A DNA stretch of 64,000 nucleotides from Bradyrhizobium sp. AZCC 1693 (GTDB lineage: Bacteria; Pseudomonadota; Alphaproteobacteria; Rhizobiales; Xanthobacteraceae), in the NCBI RefSeq assembly GCF_036924745.1, contig NZ_JAZHSD010000001.1, positions 6,261,001 through 6,325,000 on the forward strand, in the 5' to 3' direction. The notes beneath the pieces are model-generated. The model saw nothing but the letters and a program-made list of their open reading frames with translations. It did no database searches and was not told where the DNA came from. Shown one piece after another: positions 44,556 through 53,670 of this stretch. The position numbers and the translations under genes are program-made. The number at the start of each line of letters is the position of its first letter. Within the stretch, counting starts at the first letter, position 1.

Positions 44556-45001
44556 CTGCCACGTTCGACAATCTCTCCGCCGGCGACGTCATCGACGGCC
44601 CGAAATTCGCCGTCACACGCGAATCGATCCGCCTGTTCTGCGATGCTTCGCTCGACTACAACCCGCTGCATCTCGACGACGACTACATGAAGGGCAATTT
44701 CGGCAAGACCAATTTCGGCGGCATCATCATGCACGGCATGAACAATTTCGGGCTGATTTCGCGGATGATCACGGACTGGGCCTGCCCCGTTGGCGCGGTC
44801 CACCGCCGGCTGGAGACGCGGTGGGTCAAGCCGGTCCGGCCCGGCGATACCATCCAGCCCACAGGGATCATCAAGGCCAAGCAGACCACTGAAAAATCGC
44901 GCTGGGTTTTGATCGACGTGGTGGTGAAGAACCAGCTTGCGGAAAAGGTCGCGACCGGCGAGGCCCTGGTCGAATTCCCACGCGACCTGTTTTGCCAGTG
45001 A
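44552..45001 (+). CDS. MaoC-family dehydratase
   Basis: 149 residues. Classic catalytic Asp/His motif DYNPLHLDDDYMKGNFGKTNFGGIIMHGM, then RRLETRWVKPVRPGDTIQPTG. Partner of the upstream MaoC-like gene (ATGA overlap), forming a two-chain enoyl-CoA hydratase. Confidence 0.93.
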   Translation: MTATFDNLSAGDVIDGPKFAVTRESIRLFCDASLDYNPLHLDDDYMKGNFGKTNFGGIIMHGMNNFGLISRMITDWACPVGAVHRRLETRWVKPVRPGDTIQPTGIIKAKQTTEKSRWVLIDVVVKNQLAEKVATGEALVEFPRDLFCQ

Positions 45002-45100
45002 TTCCGAGGCGTTCTGAGGGAAGCGGTGGCTTGACGGCGACGCCCCGCAGGCCGAACGCCAGGTATCAATTCACCCAACGTTAGGTCCGGAACGGGACAG

Positions 45101-45122
45101 ATGGGCCCGAAAACGGGCCCAT
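45101..45122 (+). promoter_or_regulatory. GC-rich hairpin in the rpmJ leader region
   Basis: ATGGGCCC-gaaaac-GGGCCCAT, an 8-bp stem with a 6-base loop, within the 266-bp gap before rpmJ. No T-run follows; the outer GGTCCGGAACGGGAC and GGTCCCG phrases flank it. Could be a leader element of rpmJ or an end signal for the MaoC operon. Confidence 0.45.
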
Positions 45123-45267
45123 TCGGATTGACATCCGGTCCCGCCATGGCTTAGAAACCGCCCCGTCCCGGGCGGTTGGCCGCTTTCGGGATAAATCCCA
45201 TTTTGCCACTTTCGGGTAGCTCAGGTTCGGCCTTCAACACGGCCTTTCAAAGCATCAGGATTGTCCC

Positions 45268-45393
45268 ATGAAGGTCCGTAACTCGTTGAAATCGCTGCGT
45301 GGTCGCCACCGCAACAACCGTCTGGTCCGCCGCAAGGGCCGGGTTTACGTGATCAACAAGGTGCAGCGCCGCTTCAAGGCCCGCCAGGGTTAA
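45268..45393 (+). CDS. rpmJ: 50S ribosomal protein L36
   Basis: 41 residues, [20 protein letters not shown] then [21 protein letters not shown]. It is the cysteine-free (zinc-independent) form usual in alphaproteobacteria. A Rho-independent terminator follows at once, so it is a single-gene unit with a leader hairpin upstream. Confidence 0.95.
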   Translation: MKVRNSLKSLRGRHRNNRLVRRKGRVYVINKVQRRFKARQG

Positions 45394-45437
45394 GCCGCCA
45401 AGGTTTACGCCCAAGGCGCTGAGCCGGCTTTTTCTTT
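45392..45437 (+). terminator. Rho-independent terminator of rpmJ
   Basis: AAGCCG and CGGCTT arms (45392-45397, 45425-45430) close a long loop, followed by TTTTTCTTTCT. The stem overlaps the stop codon. Confidence 0.6.
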
Positions 45438-45503
45438 CTCGTTTCACAGGTCTTTGACGACGCGCCGCTTTGCGGCGCGATTTTGCGCGTCTAGACTTGC
45501 CGC

Positions 45504-46160
45504 ATGGCTTTGAGATTCCCGAGCGCCCGCAACTGCCGGATCATGGTCCTCGCCGCGGTCCTGACGGCCGTGCCGGTGGCTGCTTTTGCCCAGAACAACG
45601 CGCAGGTCGTTCCCCCGCCGAAAGCCCAAAAGAAATTGCCGGAAGCGCCGAGCAAGCTTCCCAAGGTCGGAGCCGATCGCACCCGCGGGCTGGATTTCCT
45701 GTTCGGCGCACTGAAGGCCGCCCCCGATGAAGCCAGCGCCAAGCATGTCGAGGCGCGGATCTGGGCGCTGTGGATGCAGACCCCGAGCGACACGGCTGCG
45801 CTGTTGATGTTGCGCGCCAAGGCCGCGATGGAAGCGCAGAAGATCGATATCGCGCTGAAACTGCTCGATGCCGTCATCAAACTGCGCCCCGACTATGTCG
45901 AGGCATGGAACCGGCGCGCGACGCTGTATTACCTGAAGAACGACTACACCCATTCGCTGGAGGACATCCGGCAGGTGCTGATCCGCGAGCCCCGGCATTT
46001 CGGCGCGCTGGCAGGCCTTGGCATGATCATGCAGGACATCGGCGACGAAAGGCGCGCGCTCGAAGCGTTCCGCAAGGCGCTGGCCGTCAATCCGCACCTC
46101 GAGAAGGTGCCGGAGCTGGTCAAGACCCTCACCGAAAAGGTCGAAGGCCGCGATATCTGA
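45504..46160 (+). CDS. Secreted TPR-repeat protein
   Basis: 218 residues: signal peptide (about 1-29, ending AFAQ), Pro/Lys-rich linker, then about three tetratricopeptide repeats (VEAWNRRATLYYLKNDYTHSLED, FGALAGLGMIMQDIGDERRALEAFRKAL). A periplasmic scaffold of unknown partner. Confidence 0.88.
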   Translation: MALRFPSARNCRIMVLAAVLTAVPVAAFAQNNAQVVPPPKAQKKLPEAPSKLPKVGADRTRGLDFLFGALKAAPDEASAKHVEARIWALWMQTPSDTAALLMLRAKAAMEAQKIDIALKLLDAVIKLRPDYVEAWNRRATLYYLKNDYTHSLEDIRQVLIREPRHFGALAGLGMIMQDIGDERRALEAFRKALAVNPHLEKVPELVKTLTEKVEGRDI

Positions 46161-46163
46161 TTT

Positions 46164-46276
46164 CGAGCATGATCCGGTCCGAAGGGCCACGTCAGCGCAA
46201 AGCGGATACCGGTTTTCCTGAGGCAAATGCGAAGCATTTGTCCGAGATCAGGCTTGATCAAAAAGATCCCGGTTAA
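46164..46276. repeat. Dispersed repeat, 'gagcatgatccgg' family, copy 1
   Basis: Begins CGAGCATGATCCGGTCCGAA, contains CGGATACCGGTTTTCCT and AAATGCGAAGCATTT. Related copies are at 53470-53567 and 63874-63945. This is a widespread Bradyrhizobium intergenic repeat. Confidence 0.7.
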
Positions 46277-46361
46277 CCCTGATTTCCGACCGCTTGCGTC
46301 AGGCAGGAACGTGGCGCTGCCAAAGCGCTATTATTGGCTGACTGCGTGACAGGAGTGAGCC

Positions 46362-46637
46362 ATGAAATCATTGCCGCTGGCTGGCGCGATGATTGTCGCG
46401 ACCGGAACCTGCGCTTTCGCGCAGGGCGGCTATTGGGTCGTAGGCGACCGCGCGACCAGCAAATGCGAGATCGTCACAAGCAACCCCGTCATTAACAGCC
46501 AGGTCGGTGGCAACGTCTATTTCGGAACCGGGCCGTACAAATCGATCGACGATGCCAAGCTGGCCCGTTCGACCATTCCCCAGTGCCCGATCATGCCGGA
46601 ACCTCCTGCAGAAGCGCCGGATGAGGAGAAGCAATAG
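46362..46637 (+). CDS. Small secreted hypothetical protein
   Basis: 91 residues: signal peptide (about 1-20, ending CAFAQ), then GGYWVVGDRATSKCEIVTSNPVI and a Pro/Glu-rich tail; the two Cys may pair. Function not recognised. Confidence 0.72.
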   Translation: MKSLPLAGAMIVATGTCAFAQGGYWVVGDRATSKCEIVTSNPVINSQVGGNVYFGTGPYKSIDDAKLARSTIPQCPIMPEPPAEAPDEEKQ

Positions 46638-46645
46638 GCGCGGGT

Positions 46646-46825
46646 CTAGTGTATGGCGTTGCTGCCGCGCGCCATGCCGTCGAGACCTACCGCCGCGTAG
46701 AACTGCGCCAGTTCGGCCTCGAGTTGCTCGTTTACCCGCAGCAGAGCCTTGAGTGCGCCGCGGATATCGCCATTGCAACTTGCTACGATCTGATCGATGG
46801 CGGCTTCGCTTGCGTCGGAAATCAT
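46646..46825 (-). CDS. Small conserved hypothetical protein
   Basis: 59 residues: ISDASEAAIDQIVASCNGDI then RGALKALLRVNEQLEAELAQF, helical. GGAGAAG precedes the ATG at 46825. A similar family is common in Bradyrhizobium (recollection, not searched). No function known. Convergent with the secreted protein at 46362. Confidence 0.7.
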   Translation of the reverse strand: MISDASEAAIDQIVASCNGDIRGALKALLRVNEQLEAELAQFYAAVGLDGMARGSNAIH

Positions 46826-47015
46826 GGGTACTTCTCCGATTGTACGCTGGAACAATTTGTAGTGAGCGCCCTTGTTCCTGTGGATGTCGGGTACAATGCA
46901 GGCGCCCGGCTACCCCCCAATCAGGCACGCGCACACATGGCGAAAGTGGCAGCGGCACTGTACAAATTTGCTGATGGCAGCAGTATGACCCCGCTATCCA
47001 CAGGTTCGAGGCCCT

Positions 47016-48053
47016 GTGGACAATCCCGAAACCCGCGCCGGTCCGGGCCGTAGCTCGCTGGTGCGCAAAATAGGCCGGAAGTTCTCGATGGCGATGGTGA
47101 TTGTAGTGGCGGCGCTGGCGGTGCTGGCGCTGCTCACGCAAGTCGGCGTTTTTCGCGCGCAGCGCGCCCACCCAGCCCAGGGCAGGATGGTCGAGGTGGC
47201 GGGCGGGGCCCTCCACATCCTCGATATCGGCCCGCGCGATGCGGCCGGCCCGCCGATCGTGATGCTGCATGGCGCGAGTTCCAATCTCGAGGTGATGCGG
47301 CGGCCGGTCGGGGAACGGCTTGCCAGAAAGCACCGCGTGATCCTGATCGACCGTCCCGGGCATGGCTGGAGCACCCGCCTCCGGCTGGAGGATTCGACGC
47401 CCGAAATTCAGGGCCGGATGATCGGGGAGGCTTTGGCAAAGCTCGGAGTCGGCCAGGCGATCTTCGTGGTGCATTCCTGGGCGGGCGCCCTCGGCCTGCG
47501 CATGGCGCTGGATGAACCGCAAACTGTGGCGGGCCTCGTGATGTTGGCGCCGGTCGCCTATCCCTGGCCGGGCGGCGTCGGGCGATACAACAAGATCATC
47601 GCGACTCCGGTGATCGGCCCGCTGCTCGCCTATACAATCACGCTGCCGCTCGGCCATTTACTGGCCGAGCGCGGCGCGCGCGTCGTCTTCCTGCCGCAGA
47701 CCATGCCGGAGGACTTTGTCAGGGACACTGCGACGCCGCTGCTGCTGCGACCGCGCGAATTTATCGCCAATGCGCGTGACTTCGTGACGTTGAAGGCGGC
47801 AGTGGCCGAGCAAGCGCCGCGCTATGCCGAGATCACGGCGCCGATCACGATCATCACGGGCGATGAATCCGACAAAACGGTCTCGACCCGCATCCATTCG
47901 CGACCGCTCGCTGCCGCTGCGCCGAATGCCAAGCTGATCGTGCTGCCCGGCGTCGGTCACATGATTCAGCAAGCGGCGCCCGATCTCGCGATCGCAGAAG
48001 TGGAGGCGATGATGGGCGCGATGACGCCGAGGGCGGCAGCGGCGGCCGAATGA
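47016..48053 (+). CDS. Membrane-anchored alpha/beta hydrolase
   Basis: 345 residues: N-terminal anchor (about 25-43), then alpha/beta-hydrolase core with oxyanion HGASSNLEV, nucleophile Ser in FVVHSWAGALGLRMAL and catalytic His in LPGVGHMIQQAAP; the acid is likely in ITGDESDKTV. GTG start follows GAGG; ATG 47088 is possible. Substrate unknown. Confidence 0.9.
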   Translation: MDNPETRAGPGRSSLVRKIGRKFSMAMVIVVAALAVLALLTQVGVFRAQRAHPAQGRMVEVAGGALHILDIGPRDAAGPPIVMLHGASSNLEVMRRPVGERLARKHRVILIDRPGHGWSTRLRLEDSTPEIQGRMIGEALAKLGVGQAIFVVHSWAGALGLRMALDEPQTVAGLVMLAPVAYPWPGGVGRYNKIIATPVIGPLLAYTITLPLGHLLAERGARVVFLPQTMPEDFVRDTATPLLLRPREFIANARDFVTLKAAVAEQAPRYAEITAPITIITGDESDKTVSTRIHSRPLAAAAPNAKLIVLPGVGHMIQQAAPDLAIAEVEAMMGAMTPRAAAAAE

Positions 48054-48241
48054 TGGGTACAGGAGCCCGGTATCTATCGACCCGCGTTTTTCCCGCGATC
48101 AGGGGCGACGGTAACGCCGCGCGTGGCCTGATGGCTCCGGATGGGATAAGATCGTTGCGCGCGGGATTCCGCTGCTCGTCCCGCCAGGGATGAACCCGAC
48201 AAGTCGCGATATCGGGCAGCCGACCTTCGAGGGAGAGCGCC

Positions 48242-48535
48242 ATGTACGCCGCCATTCGTCAGGGCAAGGCCAAGGCCGGCAAGGCCGAAGAGCTCATACG
48301 CAGGATCAAGGAAGGCGCTATACCGGTCATCAGCGGGGTCGAGGGTTTCATGGGCTATTACGTCGTCTATGCGCCCGACGACACCGTGATCGCGATCAGC
48401 CTGTTCAATAATTTTGCGGCGGCCGAAGAATCCAACAAGCGCGCGCTGGCGTGGATCGAGCACGATCTGGCGCCGCTGTTGACGGGTCCGGCCACCGCGA
48501 TGGCCGGACCCGTGATCGTGCACACGTTGGCTTGA
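48242..48535 (+). CDS. Antibiotic biosynthesis monooxygenase-like (ABM) protein
   Basis: 97 residues, ferredoxin-like alpha/beta fold: YAAIRQGKAKAGKAEELIRRI, VEGFMGYYVVYAPDDTVIAISLF. GAGGGAGA precedes the ATG. Such small dimers may be heme- or quinol-related oxygenases or only stress proteins. Confidence 0.75.
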   Translation: MYAAIRQGKAKAGKAEELIRRIKEGAIPVISGVEGFMGYYVVYAPDDTVIAISLFNNFAAAEESNKRALAWIEHDLAPLLTGPATAMAGPVIVHTLA

Positions 48536-48591
48536 TGAGTGCTCGCGTGGTCTCACCTTCCCCTTCAGGGGAGAGTGAAGAAACGCTGCTC

Positions 48592-48984
48592 TCACTTCGT
48601 CTTGCCGTCCTTGTCGAACGAGGAGACGTAGGCCCAGAGATCGTTGGACTCTTTCTCGTTCTTGATGCCGGCGAATACCATTTTGGTACCGGGAATCTTG
48701 CCCTTGGGATCCTTGATGTATTCGAGGAACACATCCTTGCCCCAGGTGATGCCGGAATTCTTGTTGGCGTCGGAATAGGAATAGCCCTCGACGGTGCCGG
48801 ACTTGCGGCCGTCGAGCCCGTTCAGCACCGGGCCGACCTTGTTCTTGGCGCCTTCGCCGATCGCGTGGCAGGCCAGACATTTGTTGAACGAGGTCTTGCC
48901 GGCGGCAGCGTCCTGCGCCAGCGCGCCCGATGCCGCGGCCAGTGAGGTGACGACAACCAGCGCGCTCAAAGTCGATGTTTTCAT
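48592..48984 (-). CDS. Class I soluble cytochrome c (c2/c550-like)
   Basis: 130 residues: signal peptide (about 1-24), heme motif Cys36-x-x-Cys39-His40 in KCLACHAIG, distal Met in PGTKMVFAG. A periplasmic electron carrier. Divergent from glcD, suggesting it may accept electrons linked to glycolate oxidation (inference). Start 48984 is chosen for the signal peptide. Confidence 0.93.
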   Translation of the reverse strand: MKTSTLSALVVVTSLAAASGALAQDAAAGKTSFNKCLACHAIGEGAKNKVGPVLNGLDGRKSGTVEGYSYSDANKNSGITWGKDVFLEYIKDPKGKIPGTKMVFAGIKNEKESNDLWAYVSSFDKDGKTK

Positions 48985-49229
48985 GTGGTGCTCTTTGTTT
49001 CTTCCCAGGGAGAGAGGCGGATTTCTTGTGGCAGGCTCGCCCCAATCGGACAAGCCAAGAAACTTTGACAGGTTTCACCATTGCAGACTTGTCCCAGAGA
49101 GAACTGATCGCTTGAAGGATGGCAATCCAACCTTCGGATGGCCTACCCAAACCGTGGTAGACGTGCTTGATTTGCCACCACAATTCGTTATTCCGCGGGG
49201 CTTGAAGGAAGCGGCTTGGAGGGACACGC

Positions 49230-50723
49230 ATGGCCATCATGATGCCGGCTGCCGATCACGCGGTTCTCAGCCGTCGCGGCGAAATTGTGACAGCGTTGCG
49301 CGCGATCGTGCCGGGTGAGGGCGTGATCGACAGCGCGGCCGAAATGCTGCCCTACGAGTCCGATGGCCTGATGGCCTACCGGCAGCCGCCGATGGTCGTG
49401 GTGCTGCCGGACACCACGGAGCAGGTCTCTCAAGTCCTGAAATACTGCTGCGAGCAGGGCATCAAGGTGGTGCCGCGCGGATCCGGCACCTCGTTGTCCG
49501 GCGGCGCGCTGCCGCTCGCCGATGCCGTGCTGCTGGGGCTCGGCAAGTTCAAGCGGATCCGCGAGATCGATTTCGACAACCGCGTGGTGGTGACCGAGCC
49601 CGGCGTCACCAACCTCGCGATCAGCCAGGCGGTGGCGCATGCCGGCTTCTATTATGCGCCCGATCCGTCGTCGCAGATCGCCTGCTCGATCGGCGGCAAT
49701 GTCGCGGAGAATTCCGGCGGCGTGCATTGCCTGAAATACGGCATGACCACCAACAACGTGCTCGGCTGCGAGATCGTGCTGATGTCGGGCGAGATCCTGC
49801 GCATCGGCGGCAAGGCCGCGGAGAGCTCGGGCTACGACCTGATGGGCATCATCACCGGCTCCGAAGGCCTGCTCGGCGTCATCACCGAAATCACCGTACG
49901 GATCCTGCAGAAGCCGGAGACGGCCCGCGCCCTGATGGTCGGTTTCGCCGAGGTCGAGGCTGCCGGCGAATGCGTGGCACGGATCATCGGCAATGGCATC
50001 ATCCCGGGCGGCATGGAGATGATGGACAAGCCCGCGATCCACGCCGCCGAAGCGTTCGTCCATGCCGGCTATCCGCTCGACGTCGAGGCGCTCCTGATCA
50101 TCGAACTCGATGGTCCCAGCGTCGAGGTCGACGAACTGATCAAGCGCGTCGAGGCGATCGCGCAAGCCTGCGGCTCGACGACCTGCCAGATTTCGACGTC
50201 GGAGGCCGAGCGCAATCTGTTCTGGGCCGGCCGCAAGGCGGCATTCCCGGCGGTGGGCCGGATTTCGCCCGACTATCTCTGCATGGACGGCACCATTCCG
50301 CGCGGTGCGCTGCCGAAGGCGCTGGCGCGAATCCGCGACCTCTCGGCCAAATACGATCTGCGCATCGCCAACGTGTTTCACGCCGGCGATGGCAATCTGC
50401 ACCCGCTGATCCTCTACGATGCCAACCAGCCCGGCGAGATCGAGCGGGCGGAGGCTTTCGGCGCCGATATCCTGCGCGCTTGCGTCGAATTCGGCGGCGT
50501 GCTGACCGGCGAACATGGCGTCGGCATCGAGAAGCGCGACCTGATGGGCGAGATGTTTTCGGAAGTAGACCTCAACCAGCAGCAGCGGCTGAAATGCGCC
50601 TTCGACGCGCAGGGCTTGCTCAATCCGGGTAAAGTGTTTCCGACGCTGCATCGCTGCGCCGAACTCGGCCGCATGCATGTGCATGGCGGCAAGCTGGCGT
50701 TTCCTGATTTGCCGAGATTTTGA
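49230..50723 (+). CDS. glcD: Glycolate oxidase, FAD subunit GlcD
   Basis: 497 residues. PCMH-type FAD domain: GIKVVPRGSGTSLSGGALPLADAV, VTEPGVTNLAISQAV, GGNVAENSGGVHCLKYGMTTNNVL; C-terminal FAD-linked domain with NVFHAGDGNLHPL and GEHGVGIEKRDLM. Oxidises glycolate (or D-lactate) to glyoxylate. GGAGGG lies eight bases before the ATG. First gene of glcDEF. Confidence 0.96.
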   Translation: MAIMMPAADHAVLSRRGEIVTALRAIVPGEGVIDSAAEMLPYESDGLMAYRQPPMVVVLPDTTEQVSQVLKYCCEQGIKVVPRGSGTSLSGGALPLADAVLLGLGKFKRIREIDFDNRVVVTEPGVTNLAISQAVAHAGFYYAPDPSSQIACSIGGNVAENSGGVHCLKYGMTTNNVLGCEIVLMSGEILRIGGKAAESSGYDLMGIITGSEGLLGVITEITVRILQKPETARALMVGFAEVEAAGECVARIIGNGIIPGGMEMMDKPAIHAAEAFVHAGYPLDVEALLIIELDGPSVEVDELIKRVEAIAQACGSTTCQISTSEAERNLFWAGRKAAFPAVGRISPDYLCMDGTIPRGALPKALARIRDLSAKYDLRIANVFHAGDGNLHPLILYDANQPGEIERAEAFGADILRACVEFGGVLTGEHGVGIEKRDLMGEMFSEVDLNQQQRLKCAFDAQGLLNPGKVFPTLHRCAELGRMHVHGGKLAFPDLPRF

Positions 50724-50739
50724 TGATGGCGCTTGCCAA

Positions 50740-50851
50740 TTTTTCAACCGTCATACCCTGCGAAGGCGGGTATCCAGTACGCCGCGCCGTCGATTTTCGT
50801 CCTCGGCTCCTGCGATTACTGGATCGTTCGCTCCAGTGCGCAATTGCGCAC
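50740..50851. repeat. Dispersed repeat inside the glcD-glcE gap
   Basis: TACCCTGCGAAGGCGGGTATCC, AGTACGCCGCG and GCGCAATTGCGC palindromes are parts of the 'ccagtacgccgcg' repeat family. It separates glcD and glcE by 138 bp in an otherwise tight operon and may act as an mRNA stability or partial termination element. Confidence 0.6.
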
Positions 50852-50861
50852 AAGGCGGACG

Positions 50862-52127
50862 ATGACGACAGAGTTCGGGGTTGAAAGCGTGGATACTCTC
50901 AAGGTACGTGACGCCAGGGATGTCGAAGAGGTGGTGCGCGCGGCGATCGCCGGCGAGCAGCCGCTCGAGATCATCGGCCATGGCACCAGGCGCGCGATCG
51001 GCCATCCGATGGCGACCAATGCCGTGCTTGATGTGTCTGATCTGAACGCGGTCACTTGCTATGAGCCGAACGAGCTGATCATCACGGTGCAGGCCGGCGC
51101 ACCGCTCGCCGACGTGCAGTCGCTGATCGATTCCAAGAACCAGCAATTCGCCTTCGAGCCGATGGACACTTCTGCGCTGCTGGGCGTGTCGGGCAACGGC
51201 ACCATCGGCGGCATGATCGGCGCGGGGCTCGCCGGTCCCCGCCGCATCAAGGCCGGCGGCGCGCGCGATCATCTGCTCGGCGCGCATGCGGTGTCCGGCT
51301 TCGGCGACAGTTTCAAGACCGGGGGCAGGGTGGTGAAGAACGTCACCGGCTACGATCTCTGCAAGCTGCTGACGGGATCGTGGGGCACGCTGGCCGTGAT
51401 GACGGAGGTGACGCTGAAAGTGATGCCTAGACCTGAGAGCGAGCGTACGCTGGTGCTAAGCGGGCTGGACGATGTGAGCGCAAACCGGGCGATGACGGCG
51501 GCGCTGGGCTCGCCGTTCGACGTCTCGGGCGCGGCGCATTTGCCGAATTCGGCGTTTCGGCCCGCGACGGGCCAGCTCGCGGGTTTTTCGGCGCAGGGGC
51601 GAGCGGTCACGCTGCTGCGGCTTGAAGGCATTGCCGCCTCGGTGGCGGATCGCGCCAATTCGCTCGGCAAGACGCTCGCGCCATTCGGGTCCGTGGACAT
51701 GCTGCAGGATGCGGCCTCGGCAACGGTCTGGGGTGCGATCCGCGACGTCGAGCCCTTCGCCGCCAGTGGCTCGCTCGGCGCGTGGCCGGTGTGGCGGATC
51801 GTCTGTCCGCCGGCTTCCGGCGGCGCGCTCGGCCAGGCGCTGGCGCGCGACACTGGGGGCGATGTGATCTATGATTGGGGCGGCGGCCTGATCTGGGCGG
51901 CGCTGCCGCCGAAACCGGACGCGCAGGCGGCCCTGGTGCGTCAGCGCGTCGAGGCGGCCGGCGGCCACGCGGCGCTGATCCGGGCGTCCGAGCAGACCAG
52001 GCGCAACGTCGACGTCTTCCACCCGCAGGCCGCTGGCATCGCCGCCCTGAGCCAGCGTGTGCGCAACAGCTTCGATCCCAAGATCATCCTCAACCGCGGC
52101 CGGATGCTGCTGATGACAGCGACATGA
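50862..52127 (+). CDS. glcE: Glycolate oxidase subunit GlcE
   Basis: 421 residues, FAD-binding PCMH domain: EIIGHGTRRAIGHPM, VQAGAPLADVQSLI, GNGTIGGMIGAGLAGPRR, VVKNVTGYDLCKLLTGSWGTL, and C-terminal FDPKIILNRGRM. ATG 50862 lies just after the repeat with AAGGCGG; TGA overlaps the glcF ATG. Confidence 0.95.
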   Translation: MTTEFGVESVDTLKVRDARDVEEVVRAAIAGEQPLEIIGHGTRRAIGHPMATNAVLDVSDLNAVTCYEPNELIITVQAGAPLADVQSLIDSKNQQFAFEPMDTSALLGVSGNGTIGGMIGAGLAGPRRIKAGGARDHLLGAHAVSGFGDSFKTGGRVVKNVTGYDLCKLLTGSWGTLAVMTEVTLKVMPRPESERTLVLSGLDDVSANRAMTAALGSPFDVSGAAHLPNSAFRPATGQLAGFSAQGRAVTLLRLEGIAASVADRANSLGKTLAPFGSVDMLQDAASATVWGAIRDVEPFAASGSLGAWPVWRIVCPPASGGALGQALARDTGGDVIYDWGGGLIWAALPPKPDAQAALVRQRVEAAGGHAALIRASEQTRRNVDVFHPQAAGIAALSQRVRNSFDPKIILNRGRMLLMTAT

Positions 52128-53446
52128 AAACCGAATTCTCGCTCGCCCAGCTCGCTGATCCTGATATCGCCGAAGCCGACAAGATCCTGCGCGCCTGCGT
52201 GCATTGCGGCTTCTGCACCGCGACCTGTCCGACCTATGTGCTGCTCGGCGACGAGCTCGATAGCCCGCGCGGGCGCATCTACCTGATCAAGGAGATGCTG
52301 GAAAAGGACAAGCCGCCGACGGCGGAGGTGGTCAAGCATATCGACCGCTGCCTGTCCTGCCTTGCCTGCATGACCACCTGTCCGTCGGGCGTGCACTACA
52401 TGCACCTGGTCGATCAGGCGCGGGTCCGGATCGAACGGGATTTTTCGAGGCCGCTGACCGAACGGGCCCTGCGCGCGGTGCTGGCGCTGGTGCTGCCGCG
52501 GCCAAAGCTGTTTCGCGCCAGCATGATCATGGCGCGGCTCGCCCGGCCGTTTGCGGCCCTGCTGCCGGCGTCAAATGCGGCGGCGACGCCCGGCCTGTTG
52601 CGGCGGATCAAGGCGATGCTGGCGCTCGCGCCCAACAGCCTCCCGGCGCCGGGGGCCTCGGGCGGCAGCGTCTTTCCGGCCACGGGCGAGCGGCGCGGGC
52701 GGGTCGCGCTGCTGCAGGGCTGCGCCCAGCAGGTGCTGGCGCCACGCATCAACCAGGCCGCCATCAATCTCCTGACGCGCCATGGCATCGAGGTCGTCCT
52801 GGTCCGGGACGAGCAATGCTGCGGCGCGCTCACCCACCATCTCGGGCAGGATGGTGATGCGCTGGCGCGGGCCCGCGCCAACATCAATGTGTGGAAAAAG
52901 GAAGCGGAACAAGGCGGCCTCGACGCCATCCTGATTACGGCATCGGGCTGCGGCACCGTCATCAAGGACTATGGTTTCATGCTGCGCGAGGATCGCGATT
53001 TCGCTGGCCCCGCAGCGCAAATCTCCGCGCTGGCAAAGGATATCACGGAGTTTCTCGGCGGCATCGAACTCGCGCCAACGACGCAAAAAGGCGATGTCAC
53101 AATCGCCTATCACTCCGCCTGTTCGCTGCAACATGGGCAGAAAATCACAGGCCTTCCGAAAGAATTGCTTTCCAAGAATGGATTCGTGGTGAAAGATGTA
53201 CCCGAGAGCCATTTGTGTTGCGGTTCGGCGGGGACCTACAACATTCTCCAGCCCGACATTGCGAGCAGATTGCGCGATCGGAAGATCGCCAATATTGCGA
53301 CAGTCAAACCGGACATGATCGCTGCGGGCAATATTGGGTGCATGGTGCAAATTGCCGGCGGTACGTCAGTTCCTGTGGTGCACACGATTGAGCTTCTCGA
53401 TTGGGCGACAGGAGGTCCAAAGCCTGGATCGATCGGCCAGGATTGA
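52124..53446 (+). CDS. glcF: Glycolate oxidase iron-sulfur subunit GlcF
   Basis: 440 residues. Two 4Fe-4S clusters: ACVHCGFCTATCP and RCLSCLACMTTCP, and two CCG motifs in DEQCCGALTHH and HLCCGSAGTYN. Passes electrons from GlcD/E to the quinone pool. Starts with ATGA overlap to glcE. Confidence 0.96.
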   Translation: MKTEFSLAQLADPDIAEADKILRACVHCGFCTATCPTYVLLGDELDSPRGRIYLIKEMLEKDKPPTAEVVKHIDRCLSCLACMTTCPSGVHYMHLVDQARVRIERDFSRPLTERALRAVLALVLPRPKLFRASMIMARLARPFAALLPASNAAATPGLLRRIKAMLALAPNSLPAPGASGGSVFPATGERRGRVALLQGCAQQVLAPRINQAAINLLTRHGIEVVLVRDEQCCGALTHHLGQDGDALARARANINVWKKEAEQGGLDAILITASGCGTVIKDYGFMLREDRDFAGPAAQISALAKDITEFLGGIELAPTTQKGDVTIAYHSACSLQHGQKITGLPKELLSKNGFVVKDVPESHLCCGSAGTYNILQPDIASRLRDRKIANIATVKPDMIAAGNIGCMVQIAGGTSVPVVHTIELLDWATGGPKPGSIGQD

Positions 53447-53469
53447 ATTGATCGATCGGCCTAACGGCG

Positions 53470-53567
53470 CGATCCGGAATGTCTGCCCCCGCGTGTGGAT
53501 GGCGGGATCGGCATCCGGTTTCCTCGGGATAAACGCGAAGCGTTTGCCCGGAGATCGCGCCCGGACA
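53470..53567. repeat. Dispersed repeat, 'gagcatgatccgg' family, divergent copy 2
   Basis: GGCATCCGGTTTCCTCGGGA and AAACGCGAAGCGTTT parallel the copy at 46164-46276. It lies between glcF and the H1-like gene. Confidence 0.55.
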
Positions 53568-53670
53568 AGGGATGGAGCGGGAGGGCACTTCGAAGAAGTG
53601 TCGTCCCGGTCTGGCCCACGGACTATTCGAAGCGCTCGACGGACATGGACAGCGGCAACAGGAGGACCAG

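Noticed and set aside
49188..50747. 519-codon open frame on the minus strand
   Set aside because: Antisense to glcD, which carries clear FAD-domain motifs.
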